Below, piece after piece: positions 9,350 to 17,385 of a stretch of DNA of 49,465 nt. The stretch comes from an uncultured bacterium (GTDB lineage: Bacteria; Bdellovibrionota_C; UBA2361; JANWWW01), in contig CALHSA010000032.1 in assembly GCA_938038205.1 (NCBI GenBank), positions 1-49,465 on the forward strand, given 5' to 3'. The notes beneath the pieces are model-generated. The model was not told where the DNA came from and did no database searches. It was given only the letters and a program-made list of their open reading frames with translations. The position numbers and the translations under genes were made by a program. How positions within the stretch are numbered: the stretch's first letter is position 1; each line of letters starts with the position of its first letter.

Positions 9350-9706
9350 ATGCAAAATGAAGCTGGACATATAAACCCAAAAATATTTCAGTTAGATGAT
9401 CATAAAAAATGTCTCCTTATGGTTCTATTTAAGTTGTACCAAGGGTGCACAAAAAAAGAATTTAAAATTTACACCGTTCAAGAAATAGCTACACACTTAG
9501 CTCAGCATTTCCCGAAGGGACGCAAGAATATTTTTGACACTAAGGAGCTGTACAGACTGTTATACATATTAGAGGGTTGGGAACTATGTTGCCCGGTACC
9601 GGAGACAAAATTAACATCTCAGAAATGGCGGTTAACTCAGAAAGGTTTTGAAATGGTTTTAAACGTCAAAAAAAGCTTAGAGAAAAATTTAGAATCAGTA
9701 TTTTAA
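9350..9706 (+). CDS. Unknown 118-residue protein, possibly winged-helix
   Basis: Soluble, basic protein with no signal or membrane segment. The middle reads like a helix-turn-helix arrangement (YTVQEIATHLAQHFPKG, then TKELYRLLYILEGWELCC) followed by a strand-like segment (QKWRLTQKGFEMVL). This order, two helices and then a wing ending in LTxKG, is common in winged-helix domains. I do not recognise a specific family. It follows the permease by 5 bases, so it is likely in the same transcript. It is also the last gene before the 1.25 kb gene-free stretch. Confidence 0.6.
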   Translation: MQNEAGHINPKIFQLDDHKKCLLMVLFKLYQGCTKKEFKIYTVQEIATHLAQHFPKGRKNIFDTKELYRLLYILEGWELCCPVPETKLTSQKWRLTQKGFEMVLNVKKSLEKNLESVF

Positions 9707-10956
9707 GAACGCAGCTTTAAGTTACCCTTAATTTTTTGCAGGTTTTCTGGTGTTATTCTCATCGTGGTTTCATTAAATGACGTTCTGAGCTGTAGTTTAC
9801 ATTGAACTGTAGGTTTAGAGATCAATTAAAAATTACTTAAAACCTGGAAGGATTTATTTAAAGGAAAACTGCAGCACTTAACCTAGCCGCGATTTTTGTT
9901 AATTAGGATGATAATCTAAAAAGGGTATTTTTAGAAACAATAGCACTGGGATAGAGTTACAGGCTGCATTTGCTGCTGTCTACATACAATCATGGATTTA
10001 TCAGACTTGGCTGTATCAAAAAAGCTAAAACAGGATTCCAAACAAAAAAATCCTAAGCACAAAAACTATGTTTAAATACTTTGCGAAGTTTTTTCTAAGT
10101 TTTAAATTTTTGCGATTCTTTATTATTTTAAAATGTCAAAGTTAGTTAATCACTAAGAGCAGAAGAGAGGCTTTTATAGTACAAAAGATGTTGCAAAAGA
10201 GTGCTCTTAATGTGCTTGAAAATATCAAAATAGTTGTACAAGCCAAATTAATAAGTAAAGTTAGATTGGTAGACTTCACTTTAAGAACCCTTTTCGTTTG
10301 ATTTTTTTACTGAATTTGTTTACCGAAATTGTTAACTAGAAATTATTTTGAATTAATTTTTCAGCACATAAATGGCCAAGTATTAGCTATAACTCATCGT
10401 GCGTTGCTTGTACTAGCTAAAACTTTTTTAAGTGAAGCAGATTAAAATCCAGATTTTATGGGTTAATCTGAAGAAATATGCAAATAAGTTACCTAAAAAC
10501 TTTTACTCTTTTAAATATTCTAATATGTTTTAGATAGCTTTAATGAAACTAATCTTAAACTTCTTTTCAATATTGTAATCATACTAATCAGGTTTGGAAT
10601 TTTAGATAAGGAAAAGTCTGAGAAATTTAATATCTGGGCTTAATTTAAATTTGGTTGTATCATATTAGACCTAAATAAATTAAAGGTAAACTTGAAATTA
10701 GATAAAAAAGTAATTTGCTTACGGCTTTTGTTGATTGACTAAGTAATAAGCGCTTACTGATTTTCTAGCTATAATAAAAGACATTTCAAACAGCTTTTAT
10801 TCTTAAGTGTAAAATTTTCATGATTTTAGATAATTAATGAATTACAAATAGAGAGGTTTTTTTTTGCTGAAACTCCGATACTCGAAAATGTTTGGGTACT
10901 GCTCAATGAGGTCACGATTTACAGTTAGTGAAACAGAATCGAATCCTTTAGTAATC
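9707..10956. other. Gene-free AT-rich stretch of 1.25 kb between convergent genes
   Basis: No frame of useful length, tRNA, rRNA, tmRNA or RNase P motif could be recognised. Stop codons are dense in all frames. A near-perfect 14-base direct repeat (12 of 14 matching) sits at 10380-10393 and 10410-10423. Just beyond the regulator's stop, one minus-strand frame stays open for about 40 codons down to a TAA at 10842-10844, but it has no ATG or GTG start. Possible readings are a decayed gene, an unrecognised structured RNA, or a spacer. Elsewhere in this window convergent genes nearly all overlap, so the stretch is out of character. Confidence 0.7.
10380..10423. repeat. Short imperfect direct repeat with inverted core, 30-base period
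   Basis: GTATTAGCTATAAC at 10380-10393 and GTACTAGCTAAAAC at 10410-10423 match at 12 of 14 positions. The shared TTAGCTA / TAGCTAA cores can also pair with each other as an inverted repeat around a loop of about 24 bases. It lies inside the gene-free stretch. It could be a pair of protein-binding sites or a hairpin RNA, or chance in AT-rich DNA. Confidence 0.3.
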
Positions 10957-12306
10957 TCATTTTCTCTCTATATTGTACCTCTGAATTAGCCTCCTAAGTT
11001 GAGTTCTATCGATTCTTAATTTTCTTGCAGTTTCACTTATATTCCAGTTACATTCAACAAGTGTTGAACTTATTATGGTTCTTCGATAGTCATCAACCAT
11101 ATCATTAAGGCTTGAGAACTTAACTTCTTTCTGAGATTGGCTATCTAAATGTTTTGAAGATATAACTGCTGCTCCTTCAAATAAAGCGTACTGTAGACCT
11201 CGCTCAAGAAGTATCTGCAGTTCTCTAATATTTCCCTTTAATTCCATCGTAAGAAGTAAGTTTATTGCATCTTCAGATAATCTTAGATCGGTAACTTCAC
11301 TCTTCCTACACAAATGTTGCAGTATTGAGTTTGCAAGCTCTGGGATATCCTCTTTACGCTCTCTCAAAGGAGGAATTTTTACTACGACTCCTGCTATCCT
11401 ATTTAATAAATCTTCCCTAAATTTTCCCATTTCAATTGCTTTGTTCAGATCTAGATTTGTAGCACTTATTAGCCTAAAATTTACAACCCTTTCTTCCGTT
11501 TCCCCGAGTCTTCTCACTACCTTGTCATTTAAAACGCGAAGTAACATTAGTTGAATGTTTGGTGGCAGTTCTGCGATCTCGTCAATGAATAAAGTACCGT
11601 TATCTGCTAATTCAACCAATCCAGGCTTATTTTCATTTAATCCAGTATAAGCTCCTTTTTTTGCACCAAATAACTCCACATAAACCATTTCCTCATTTAC
11701 TAATCCTGGTTGAAAAACACAAAACCTTCCAGATTTCCTTTTAACATGCAATGAGTGTACGAGTCTAGCATAATGGCTCTTGCCAGTGCCAGTTTCGCCA
11801 ACTATCAGTAAAGGTAAGTCATTCTTAGAGCAGAATAAGAGTTGACGATTAAGCTCTTGGGCTAAACTAGATTTACCAAAAAAAATTTCGCTGTTACTTA
11901 TAGCTTCAAATTTTTCTGCATACTCCCTGAGCTCATACTGTTTCGCCGCTTCATTAAGCAGTATTATTAAGTGTTCAAGGTCAAAAGGTTTGTTAACGAA
12001 AAATAAAGCACCAGATTTGATTGCTGTCCAGCCTAGATGCTTATCTTTGTTTGCTGTAAGGATGATTACTCGCGTTTTAGGATCATTTTTTAGAAGATTT
12101 TTTAAAGCAAGAAGACCTAAATCCTCAAAGTTCTCACCAAAAGACATATCAAGAATTGCAAGTTCGAAAGTATCCACTTGAGTTGTTTTGATTAACTCAA
12201 CGGGATTATCGAGTGCTACGACTGAAAAATGTGGGAAATGAGTTTCTATTAAATTTTTAAGAGTAACAAGAAGTCCTAGATCATCATCAGCTAATAGAAT
12301 TCTCAT
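10957..12306 (-). CDS. NtrC-type sigma-54-dependent response regulator
   Basis: A cytoplasmic transcription activator of 449 residues. The receiver domain (1-120) has acidic residues DDD at 7-9, acceptor Asp53 (AILDM) and Lys106 (NKPFD). The AAA+ domain (about 140-370) has Walker A GETGTGKS (170-177), Walker B TLFIDEI (238-244) and the conserved FREDLLNRI and LRERKEDIPELA segments. The Fis-type HTH (about 415-445) contains WNISETARKLRIDRTQLRR. The sigma-54-contacting loop, normally GAFTGA, reads GAYTGL (218-223): Tyr for Phe and Leu for the last Ala. It is the third gene of a minus-strand operon and starts immediately after the uppP stop. It may control that operon or receive phosphate from an orphan kinase such as the one at 290; both are inferences. 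Confidence 0.93.
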   Translation of the reverse strand: MRILLADDDLGLLVTLKNLIETHFPHFSVVALDNPVELIKTTQVDTFELAILDMSFGENFEDLGLLALKNLLKNDPKTRVIILTANKDKHLGWTAIKSGALFFVNKPFDLEHLIILLNEAAKQYELREYAEKFEAISNSEIFFGKSSLAQELNRQLLFCSKNDLPLLIVGETGTGKSHYARLVHSLHVKRKSGRFCVFQPGLVNEEMVYVELFGAKKGAYTGLNENKPGLVELADNGTLFIDEIAELPPNIQLMLLRVLNDKVVRRLGETEERVVNFRLISATNLDLNKAIEMGKFREDLLNRIAGVVVKIPPLRERKEDIPELANSILQHLCRKSEVTDLRLSEDAINLLLTMELKGNIRELQILLERGLQYALFEGAAVISSKHLDSQSQKEVKFSSLNDMVDDYRRTIISSTLVECNWNISETARKLRIDRTQLRRLIQRYNIERK

Positions 12307-13068
12307 TTAATACATCAAGAGGAATAAGGCTAAAACTGTTCGGTAAATGATAAAAAGAATGAAGAGAGACTTATTTCCTAATTTATCAAGTACATGTATA
12401 GCAAAAAAACTTGATATAAAGCCTGCAAAAAAACTAGAGGAAATAAGCTCAATATTCTGAAGGACCAGATAAAAACTTTTGAATAGCTCATAAATTGAAG
12501 CCAGAGAGAGCAGGATCATTGCTTGGATAAAAGAGAATCTAACGGAATCTTTTAAGCTTAATCCAACTAGAATACCTCCAGAAATCGCGGCCCCCGATCG
12601 ACTGACTCCTGGTATAATTGCTAATGCTTGCACTACCCCTATTAAAAAGGATTTCCATAAATTTAAGTCTGATTTTTTTTGTTTAATCAGCAAAGCTATG
12701 CCCATTAAAAAGCTACCCAAGAACAAGCCTAGTATTATCCCATTAATAGAAAATAAATTTTTCTTTACATAATCTTCGAGTAATAAAGCAATTGTTGAGA
12801 AGACACCAGCACAAATTAAGCTGTAATAAATGAAATTGGGTGTAATTCTCAACTGCATAGTATTATAGTCTCTTCCAAAATACACTCCTAAGGCTAATAC
12901 ACTCGAGGCTTGCACTACGATCGTATTAGTAGTTAAAACCTCATTACTTAAATTCAAGAGCTTGCTGCCTAGTATTAGATGAGCTGTGGAGGAGACAGGT
13001 AAAAATTCAGTTAAACCTTCTATAGTTCCTAAACATAAACCTTTTAATATATCAACATTCAGCTCCAT
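12307..13068 (-). CDS. uppP: Undecaprenyl-diphosphatase (UppP/BacA)
   Basis: A polytopic inner-membrane phosphatase that recycles undecaprenyl pyrophosphate to the monophosphate carrier used for peptidoglycan and O-antigen assembly. Both catalytic signatures are present: GTIEGLTEFLPVSSTAHLIL near the N-terminus (the EGLTEFLPVSSTxHL motif) and PGVSRSGAAISGGI in the middle (PGxSRSG). About eight hydrophobic helices and 253 residues fit the family, which is usually 260-270. Its start lies directly against the stop of the sugar transferase gene upstream, and its stop lies against the regulator's start, so the three are one tight operon. Pairing with a transferase that uses undecaprenyl-phosphate sugars makes biochemical sense. 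Confidence 0.95.
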   Translation of the reverse strand: MELNVDILKGLCLGTIEGLTEFLPVSSTAHLILGSKLLNLSNEVLTTNTIVVQASSVLALGVYFGRDYNTMQLRITPNFIYYSLICAGVFSTIALLLEDYVKKNLFSINGIILGLFLGSFLMGIALLIKQKKSDLNLWKSFLIGVVQALAIIPGVSRSGAAISGGILVGLSLKDSVRFSFIQAMILLSLASIYELFKSFYLVLQNIELISSSFFAGFISSFFAIHVLDKLGNKSLFILFIIYRTVLALFLLMY

Positions 13069-14688
13069 TTAACTTACTTTTAAAACGATAGGACGGATTG
13101 ATAATTTGTCCACAAAGCCATTATAAGTAGCTAATGGAGGAAACAGCTTGGCTGCAGCTGGATTCTCTCTAACAAATTGTTCTTTGAGTTTATCTGGCAT
13201 AATTAAGAGATAAGGAGGTTTAAGGTATGAAGTATTAGAGACGAATTTATTTTTTAGATAGAATTGAAGAGCGTAAAATTGATACCGGTAACCAAGCACT
13301 GGTAAGTTGTCAGTATTAATCTGTATCAACCAATTAGCAAGCTTTTTGTGTGAGGCTGTTTTACTCCATAGTGTGCCTAAAAGTGTGTGAATAACAAAAA
13401 TCGCACAAAGTGTTACGATTATGCTACTCCTAAAAAAACCACTAAACGGATTTGCCTCTAGTATCCTTTTCTGTTTAAGGAAAACAAAAAGAACCATCAA
13501 GCTTCCAAGAAAAGCGAACAAAAATAATAGTCTTAGATTTGGGTTATCCCGGATCATAGGGTACATATAAACTGCACCACCTAGAACCCCTAAAAAAGCA
13601 GCAATTAAAACTATCCTTGTTAACCAAATAAAACTTCTAGCATAGATCAACTTCTGATATCTATTCTGTTTAGAGGCAAGCAAAGCGCTCAGCAAACAAA
13701 TAAATGGGACTGAAGATAAAGCGTAAGCAGGTCTCTTGCCAGATGATAATGAGTAAAACAATATAGGAGTTATGGAGCAGAGTAGAAGATAACCTATCTC
13801 CTTTCTTTGCCTAAGATTTGCAAGTAGGTTTTCTAATGAAATGGTGACAAATTTAAACTCCCTCAATAAATCTTTAATCACAGTAAATAGGTTTACCAAA
13901 ATTACTGGCCCTAAACCCAATAAAAATAAGGTTAGGAATTTTAGAATGCTATTTCTGTGTGGAGCTTGCGAGCTTAAAAACCTATCTACATTCTCTCGCC
14001 AGATTACATCTAGAATTAATTTCTTATATTTTAGGTAGGCAGCAATGTACCAAGGGGCTGCTATCAAAAGTCCTAAACATGCAGCTATAAGAAGCCGTGT
14101 CGAAATCTTCCTATCTCTGGTCAATAGATAATAAAAAATAGTAAGTATAGCAGTTAGAACAAGAGCTACAGGGCCCTTAGATAAAGTTGATATTCCCAGA
14201 AAGAAGCCTGAAATGAAGATAAAAAAAGTTTTCTCATAAATTAAAAGAATCCAAGAAACTGCAAGTGAAGCACTATGGACCATATCTAATCTTGCTATTT
14301 GAGAGTTTGAGATGAAGATGGGAGATGTTAGCAACATAAAACCCATAATACGTGCAACATTACTCGAAATCTGGTTTGAGACAACTAAGTAAAAAATCGA
14401 TAGAACAAGAACACTGAAAATGTAGGAGGGTAATCTTACATAATATTCCTTAATCTCAGATCCTGATAATGCACACACTAACCAATAGAAGAAAGGCGGT
14501 TTTGAACTTCTGTTACCATCAAAACCTTTCGGCCAAAGCCATTCTCCTTGACATGCACTGACAGTATTTAAAGCCTCTCTTCCCTCTCCTCTTGTATGAA
14601 AATCTGCAAGAAAAATAAAGGGTAGGGTGATGATGCTAAGTAAAGCAAGTAATTCTAGTAGTCTGTAAAGACTCTCTTTTTTCTCCAT
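13069..14688 (-). CDS. GT83/ArnT-like lipid-linked sugar transferase (PMT-type membrane glycosyltransferase)
   Basis: A 539-residue membrane protein of the GT-C type. The first extracytoplasmic loop holds the expected acidic pair and motif: HTRGEGREALN followed by SSKPPFFYWLVC (the KPP-x-x-x-W-L signature of ArnT/PMT proteins). About eleven to twelve hydrophobic helices follow, then a soluble C-terminal domain from about residue 440 (IQINTDNLPVLGYRYQFYAL). Family members move a sugar from an undecaprenyl-phosphate donor onto lipid A, other glycans or proteins on the periplasmic side. Acceptor and sugar are unknown here. It is the first gene of the operon with uppP and the NtrC-type regulator. 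A lipid A modification role is plausible but not proven; no other arn genes are nearby. Confidence 0.8.
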   Translation of the reverse strand: MEKKESLYRLLELLALLSIITLPFIFLADFHTRGEGREALNTVSACQGEWLWPKGFDGNRSSKPPFFYWLVCALSGSEIKEYYVRLPSYIFSVLVLSIFYLVVSNQISSNVARIMGFMLLTSPIFISNSQIARLDMVHSASLAVSWILLIYEKTFFIFISGFFLGISTLSKGPVALVLTAILTIFYYLLTRDRKISTRLLIAACLGLLIAAPWYIAAYLKYKKLILDVIWRENVDRFLSSQAPHRNSILKFLTLFLLGLGPVILVNLFTVIKDLLREFKFVTISLENLLANLRQRKEIGYLLLCSITPILFYSLSSGKRPAYALSSVPFICLLSALLASKQNRYQKLIYARSFIWLTRIVLIAAFLGVLGGAVYMYPMIRDNPNLRLLFLFAFLGSLMVLFVFLKQKRILEANPFSGFFRSSIIVTLCAIFVIHTLLGTLWSKTASHKKLANWLIQINTDNLPVLGYRYQFYALQFYLKNKFVSNTSYLKPPYLLIMPDKLKEQFVRENPAAAKLFPPLATYNGFVDKLSIRPIVLKVS

Positions 14689-14857
14689 TAAGTATCAAAA
14701 AAATCGTACCTAAAAAATTAATACAAATCTACGAGGTAAGAAGATACACAAAAAAAATTGAAAGTATGCTTTAGTAGTCGAGAAAATGTTCATTCTTTTT
14801 TTTTTATTTATACAGATTTTACCAGCTATTTTCTGGCGAGCTTCTAAAATTTAGTTA

Positions 14858-14932
14858 CGTCCCCAAGGGGATTCGAACCCCTGTTTTCTCCGTGAAAGGG
14901 AGATGTCCTAGACCTGGCTAGACGATGGGGAC
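14858..14932 (-). tRNA. tRNA-Glu (anticodon TTC)
   Basis: Full cloverleaf on the minus strand: acceptor GTCCCCA paired with TGGGGAC, D-arm, anticodon arm with loop CTTTCAC (anticodon TTC at 14894-14896), and T-arm with GGTTCGAATCC. The discriminator base is G at 14858. CCA is not encoded; TAAC follows instead. Confidence 0.97.
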
Positions 14933-14953
14933 ATTTCTTTTGTTTCACACCCT

Positions 14954-14982
14954 ATCTTAATATTTGATGTAGAATATTGCAA
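14954..14982 (-). promoter_or_regulatory. Predicted promoter of tRNA-Glu
   Basis: On the minus strand TTGCAA (14977-14982), exactly 17 bases, then TAAGAT (14954-14959). The tRNA begins 21 bases after the -10 box. The -35 box lies just upstream of the divergent queG gene, so the spacer serves both genes. Confidence 0.55.
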
Positions 14983-14989
14983 ACAAAAA

Positions 14990-16066
14990 GTGCTTATTGA
15001 GCTTGTTAAAAAATTTAATCTTGTTTTTCTTGGGGCTTTGCCTATTCAGGACAAGGAGTACTTTGAGAGGGAAAAATATTACTGGTGGTTAAGTCAAGGA
15101 TTTGCCGGAGATATGAGTTATTTGAATCGAGCTATTTTAAACTTAAAATCAGCCTTCCCCTGGGGGAGAACATTACTGGCTTTTGCTTGGTTATATCCTA
15201 GAATTCAACGAAAAACAATTAAGGGTTTTGGACAAATTGCAAACTACGCAGTTTGGAGAGATTATCATAGAGTATTCAAAAAGCGCCTTATAGATTTGGC
15301 TGCTTTTTTGCAGAGTAAATACGTGCTAAATAAATTTAAAGCTATAACTGATGCTTTTCCAATACTTGAAAAGAGACTAATAGCCAGTATTGAGGGGGCA
15401 AATTTTTTTATGGGGAAAAATACCCTAATAGTGCATAAAGAGTTTGGAACATACATGCTGCTTGGTGAAATAATAACAGACATGGAAGTTTCTGAAAGTT
15501 ACTCCAACTATGGTAGAAAGCTTAGTTGTGGTTCCTGCTCAGAGTGTGAGAGGAATTGTCCCACAGGTGCTTTGAACAACTGCATTTTAGATGCAAGAAA
15601 GTGTATTTCATATCTAACAATTGAAAGTAAAGGCGCTTTTAATGAAGAGCAGATTAACATGGTTAAGGATTGGTTGTTTGGGTGTGATATTTGTCAGGAG
15701 GTCTGTCCTTTTAATCACAAACTTAGATACAAGAAATACCTGTCATTTTCTTTATCTGATAGACGTTTACCAAGTAGGATATCTCTTGAGTTTTTAATTA
15801 ACTTAACAAAAGAGCAGTTCGAGTTTGTTTTTTCAGGGACTCCTGTTATGAGAGCGGGTTACTCAGGAATGATAAGAAATGCGATTGCTGTAGCAACAAA
15901 CCAGAGATTTTATCCGATTATAGATAAATTTGATGAATTAAAAAGAAGGTTCATCAACTCGAAGCTGTCCGAAAACGAGGTGCTTAAAATTATTAAGACA
16001 ATCGACAATTCAGCTAATTACCTTTCGAAAAAAAAAAGAGTTTTAAATATCTATCACCAAAGTTGA
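14990..16066 (+). CDS. queG: Epoxyqueuosine reductase QueG
   Basis: Catalyses the last step of queuosine synthesis in tRNA, reducing epoxyqueuosine with a cobalamin and two 4Fe-4S clusters. The cobalamin domain shows FKAITDAFPILEKRL (the catalytic Asp of the D-x-x-P-x-L-E motif) and GKNTLIVHKEFGTYMLLGE. The ferredoxin part has SCGSCSECERNCPTGAL, then CISYLTIE and GCDICQEVCPFN, giving all eight cluster Cys. The C-terminus has GTPVMRAGYSGMIRNAIAVA, the usual RxG...RN segment. Length 358 fits. The start is GTG at 14990; the N-terminus MLIELVKKFNLVFLGALP fits the family. The last 24 bases overlap the convergent rpiA gene. Confidence 0.95.
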   Translation: MLIELVKKFNLVFLGALPIQDKEYFEREKYYWWLSQGFAGDMSYLNRAILNLKSAFPWGRTLLAFAWLYPRIQRKTIKGFGQIANYAVWRDYHRVFKKRLIDLAAFLQSKYVLNKFKAITDAFPILEKRLIASIEGANFFMGKNTLIVHKEFGTYMLLGEIITDMEVSESYSNYGRKLSCGSCSECERNCPTGALNNCILDARKCISYLTIESKGAFNEEQINMVKDWLFGCDICQEVCPFNHKLRYKKYLSFSLSDRRLPSRISLEFLINLTKEQFEFVFSGTPVMRAGYSGMIRNAIAVATNQRFYPIIDKFDELKRRFINSKLSENEVLKIIKTIDNSANYLSKKKRVLNIYHQS

Positions 16067-16693
16067 GAATTCCCTCTCATAAAATATGCCATGACAAAGC
16101 ACTCCAGGTAAGGAGGTCAATTCAGTGACTAAATCAATTTTAAATTCTTCCATTTTTATATCTACTAAAAGAAAGCCATTCTCCGTAATAGCAAATCCGA
16201 ACTTCCCGGAATTAACATTCCTGATTTGATGCTGAATACCTAGCTGATTTAATTTTGATTTAAATATGTCTAAAGCTTGGATATGAACTTCAAATGGGAT
16301 TAATTTTTCCGAGATATTTCCCGATAATTTTTCTTTAGTAACAATGAAGAATGTTTTTTTTGATTTTAAGTAACAAATTTTTTCTTTAAACAGAGCTCCA
16401 CCATATCCTTTGATAGCTAATTGATTATTCGGATCTATAAAATCTGCTCCATCAAAATAGAAATCGATGCTATCAACAGAGCTCAAAGATAAAACTTGAA
16501 TTCCGTGTTCTTTTGCCATTACCTCTGAATCATAACTGGATGCCACAAAATGATTAGTTACTAAGTAATTTAGAAGTTTGTTTTTGAAGAAAAGAGAGAC
16601 AGTTCTTCCGGTTCCCAGACCTATGATTGCATTATTTGGTATTTCGGAAAGAGTGTTCTCAAAGCTGCTAAGAGAAATATTGTTGTTTACCAA
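16043..16693 (-). CDS. rpiA: Ribose-5-phosphate isomerase A
   Basis: Interconverts ribose-5-phosphate and ribulose-5-phosphate in the pentose phosphate pathway. The phosphate loop is IGLGTGRTV. Catalytic residues sit in FDGADFID (both Asp) and LAIKGYGGALFKEKI (Lys and Glu). The usual Glu after the second Asp (DGADE) is Phe here, an uncommon change. Length 216 is normal. The start is TTG at 16693, because no ATG fits the family N-terminus. A TATAAT box at 16705-16710 on this strand ends 11 bases before it. It is divergent from the superoxide dismutase gene with only 23 bases between start codons. Confidence 0.93.
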   Translation of the reverse strand: MVNNNISLSSFENTLSEIPNNAIIGLGTGRTVSLFFKNKLLNYLVTNHFVASSYDSEVMAKEHGIQVLSLSSVDSIDFYFDGADFIDPNNQLAIKGYGGALFKEKICYLKSKKTFFIVTKEKLSGNISEKLIPFEVHIQALDIFKSKLNQLGIQHQIRNVNSGKFGFAITENGFLLVDIKMEEFKIDLVTELTSLPGVLCHGIFYEREFSTLVIDI

Positions 16694-16734
16694 CCTAATT
16701 GTTTATTATACCGGTTATGCACACCTTGCCTCAA
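16680..16734. promoter_or_regulatory. Interleaved divergent promoters of rpiA and sod
   Basis: Plus strand: TTGTTG (16680-16685), 18 bases, TATTAT (16704-16709), then 7 bases to the sod ATG. Minus strand: TTGAGG (16729-16734), 18 bases, TATAAT (16705-16710), then 11 bases to the rpiA TTG. The two -10 boxes overlap, and each -35 box lies inside the opposite gene's first codons. Transcription from one side should hinder the other. Confidence 0.5.
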
Positions 16735-17322
16735 TTAGACTATGCTTATGATGCTTTAGAGCCATACATTGATGAAACAACAATGATGCTGCATCATACC
16801 AAGCACCATCAAGCATATGTAAATGGCTTAAATAATGCTGAGCAAAAATTAAGAGAAGCCAGAGAGTCAGGAGATTTCTCTATGGTTAAACATTGGGAAA
16901 GAGAGTTAGCTTTTCATGGAAGTGGTCATTTTTTGCACTGTATTTTTTGGAAAAATATGAAGCCTGGCGCCCCCTCTCAACCTCAGCACCCAGATTTTCT
17001 AACTGCTGTAAATTCTAAATTTGGTAGTTTTGAGAACATGATGAAGCACTTTGTCTCCGCAAGTATTGCGGTAGAAGGCTCAGGCTGGGGTCTACTGGTG
17101 TACAACAGAACTACCAATTCGCTTGAAGTTCTTACTGCAGAGAAACATCAGAACTTAGGCCAATGGGTAGTCACCCCTCTCCTTGTTATTGATGTTTGGG
17201 AACACGCATATTATTTAAAGTACAGGAATGATAGAGCTCAGTATGTAAATGCATGGCTTAACGTAATTAACTGGGATGATGTTCAGGATAGATTTTTAAA
17301 AGCAGTTGCAAGTCATATTTAA
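16717..17322 (+). CDS. sod: Superoxide dismutase, Fe/Mn family
   Basis: Converts superoxide to oxygen and hydrogen peroxide. The start is set at ATG 16717 because the product then begins HTLPQLDYAYDALEPYID, the standard SOD N-terminus; the in-frame TTG at 16699 would add six residues that do not belong. Metal ligands are seen in MLHHTKHHQAYV (His), GSGHFLHCIFW (His) and IDVWEHAYYLKY (Asp and His). The GSGH-type second motif resembles Mn-type enzymes, but the outer-sphere position normally Gln in VQGSGW is Glu here (AVEGSGWGLL). Metal preference is therefore uncertain. 201 residues, no signal peptide, so cytoplasmic. Confidence 0.95.
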   Translation: MHTLPQLDYAYDALEPYIDETTMMLHHTKHHQAYVNGLNNAEQKLREARESGDFSMVKHWERELAFHGSGHFLHCIFWKNMKPGAPSQPQHPDFLTAVNSKFGSFENMMKHFVSASIAVEGSGWGLLVYNRTTNSLEVLTAEKHQNLGQWVVTPLLVIDVWEHAYYLKYRNDRAQYVNAWLNVINWDDVQDRFLKAVASHI

Positions 17323-17348
17323 AAAAAAATCTAAGTTAGGAATTTTGA

Positions 17349-17377
17349 TTGAATCAAGGTAGATTGGGTTTTACACT
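17349..17377 (+). promoter_or_regulatory. Predicted leaderless promoter of the 17386 gene pair
   Basis: TTGAAT (17349-17354), exactly 17 bases, TACACT (17372-17377), then 8 bases to the ATG at 17386. The spacing puts the transcription start at or within a base or two of the start codon. No Shine-Dalgarno sequence is present. Confidence 0.6.
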
Positions 17378-17385
17378 ACTCTTTA

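Noticed and set aside
9842-9880. CTGGAAGGA resembling the SRP RNA loop
   Set aside because: The flanking conserved SRP bases (GGTC ahead and AGCAGCC after) and the closing stems are absent.
10842-10967. Open minus-strand frame of about 40 codons after the regulator stop
   Set aside because: It has no ATG, GTG or TTG start in a sensible place and it begins after an in-frame stop, so I do not call a gene; it is kept as a possible gene remnant.
16699-16716. TTG start for superoxide dismutase six codons upstream
   Set aside because: The extra residues do not fit the family, and the -10 box lies within them.
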